Shown here: piece by piece, positions 63,428 through 64,000 of the stretch
Position numbering within the stretch: position 1 is the first letter of the stretch
Layout of the letters: each line of letters begins with the position of its first letter
Origin: Kitasatospora xanthocidica
GTDB taxonomy: Bacteria > Actinomycetota > Actinomycetes > Streptomycetales > Streptomycetaceae
NCBI RefSeq assembly: GCF_014656195.1
Contig: NZ_BNBY01000001.1
Span: 361,367 to 425,366, forward strand
Length of the DNA stretch: 64,000 nucleotides
Reading direction: 5' to 3'
Notes under the pieces: model-generated
Seen by the model: the letters and a program-made list of their open reading frames with translations, nothing else
The model's database searches: none
What the model was told of the DNA's origin: nothing
Program-made: the position numbers and the translations under genes

Positions 63428-64000
63428 ATGACCGCCTCGCCCCCGACCCCCGCCCGCGCCGGGCGCCGGCACGACCGGGAGATCCTCTCCCTGGCCGTCC
63501 CGGCCTTCGGCGCACTGGTCGCCGAACCCCTCTTCCTGATGGCCGACTCGGCGATCGTCGGCCACCTCGGCACCCCCCAGCTGGCCGGGGTCGGCGTCGC
63601 CTCCGCCGCGCTCACCACCGCGACCGGCGTCTTCGTCTTCCTCGCCTACGCCACCACCGCGGCGGTCGCCCGCCGGATCGGCGCCGGGGACCGCCGGGGC
63701 GCCGTGCAGCAGGGCGTCGACGGCATCTGGCTCGCCCTCGGCCTGGCCGTCCCGGTGGTCCTGCTGACCCTGCTGGCGGCACCCCTGGTGGCCGACCTGC
63801 TGGGCGCCTCGCCGACCGCCGCGCCCTACGCGGTGACGTACCTGCGGATCAGCGCACTGGGCATCCCGGCGATGCTGATGGTGCTGGCCGCCACCGGCGT
63901 GCTGCGCGGCCTCCAGGACACCCGTACGCCCCTGCTGGTGGCCGTCGCGGGCTTCACCGCCAACATCGGCCTGAACGTCGGTCTGGTGTACGGCGCCGGG
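63428..64000 (+). CDS. MATE family efflux transporter (partial, runs off the window)
   Basis: The first 191 codons are present, and the frame is open to the last base. The translation starts MTASPPTPARAGRRHDREIL. It continues with the MATE pattern: a helix ending LFLMADSAIVGHLGTPQLAG, then FVFLAYATTAAVARRIGAGD and AATGVLRGLQDTRTPLLVAV. This is the DinF-like branch of Na+ or H+ coupled drug exporters. In streptomycetes a DinF-like gene is found beside dnaB. The ATG is leaderless-type behind TAGCCT. Confidence 0.9.
   Translation, partial: MTASPPTPARAGRRHDREILSLAVPAFGALVAEPLFLMADSAIVGHLGTPQLAGVGVASAALTTATGVFVFLAYATTAAVARRIGAGDRRGAVQQGVDGIWLALGLAVPVVLLTLLAAPLVADLLGASPTAAPYAVTYLRISALGIPAMLMVLAATGVLRGLQDTRTPLLVAVAGFTANIGLNVGLVYGAG

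Overview
The window is a high-GC actinobacterial chromosome segment. Strong G/C third-position bias, mycothiol-dependent enzymes, an Lsr2-type nucleoid protein, DUF3151/DUF3152 proteins, a proteasome activator (Bpa), leaderless-type promoters and a consensus parS site point to Streptomycetaceae (Streptomyces or Kitasatospora). Almost all genes look like core, oriC-proximal housekeeping genes. I see no CRISPR array, rRNA, transposase or biosynthetic gene cluster.

Layout: (1) 1-11.3 kb: a small HTH protein, YbjN-like protein, PLP aminotransferase, DUF2617, membrane aminopropyltransferase-like protein, SRPBCC/CoxG-like protein, pyrE, a parS site inside a terminator-like palindrome, DedA, class II fructose-bisphosphate aldolase, DUF3151 and an MDR oxidoreductase. 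(2) 11.3-14.7 kb: a TetR regulator, a DUF3152 metzincin-like protein, a lipoprotein and a mycothiol-dependent isomerase-family protein. (3) 14.8-29.5 kb: purine biosynthesis (purS-purQ-purL operon, purC, purD) interleaved with an Lsr2 paralogue, two tandem tRNA-Gly genes, an ABC-2 transporter with its own two-component system, a dimethylformamidase-like protein and a degenerate M48-like membrane protein. (4) 29.9-40.9 kb: a SLATT protein, GntR regulator, nitrilase-family hydrolase, a second DinB/MPI-fold protein, an isolated phage-type BRO-N protein, MFS transporter, M64 peptidase, BenE transporter and a sortase-anchored LAxTG protein.

(5) 41-51 kb: a three-gene branched-chain 2-oxoacid dehydrogenase operon (E1alpha-E1beta-E2), divergent from a DevR/DosR-like response regulator, then an APH-fold kinase, two transmembrane Ser/Thr kinases and Bpa. 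(6) 51.3-58.9 kb: a secreted Ala/Pro/Gln-rich protein, quinone oxidoreductase, K+ channel with RCK domain, a molybdenum-cofactor mini-cluster (MobA-like, DUF6457, MoeA), an MBL-fold protein, and a divergent azoreductase/HxlR pair. (7) 59-64 kb: polyprenol-phosphate-mannose synthase divergent from mannose-6-phosphate isomerase, the replicative helicase dnaB, a cluster of DnaA boxes upstream of dnaB, and the start of a MATE transporter that runs off the window.

The most notable non-coding signals are the parS palindrome at 7462-7501, the DnaA-box cluster at 63151-63239, a putative ECF-sigma promoter before the LAxTG protein, and inverted repeats that look like operators for the ABC/two-component locus and the azoR/hxlR pair. 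At least a dozen genes have a -10-like hexamer ending 6-8 nt before the start codon, the geometry of leaderless mRNAs.
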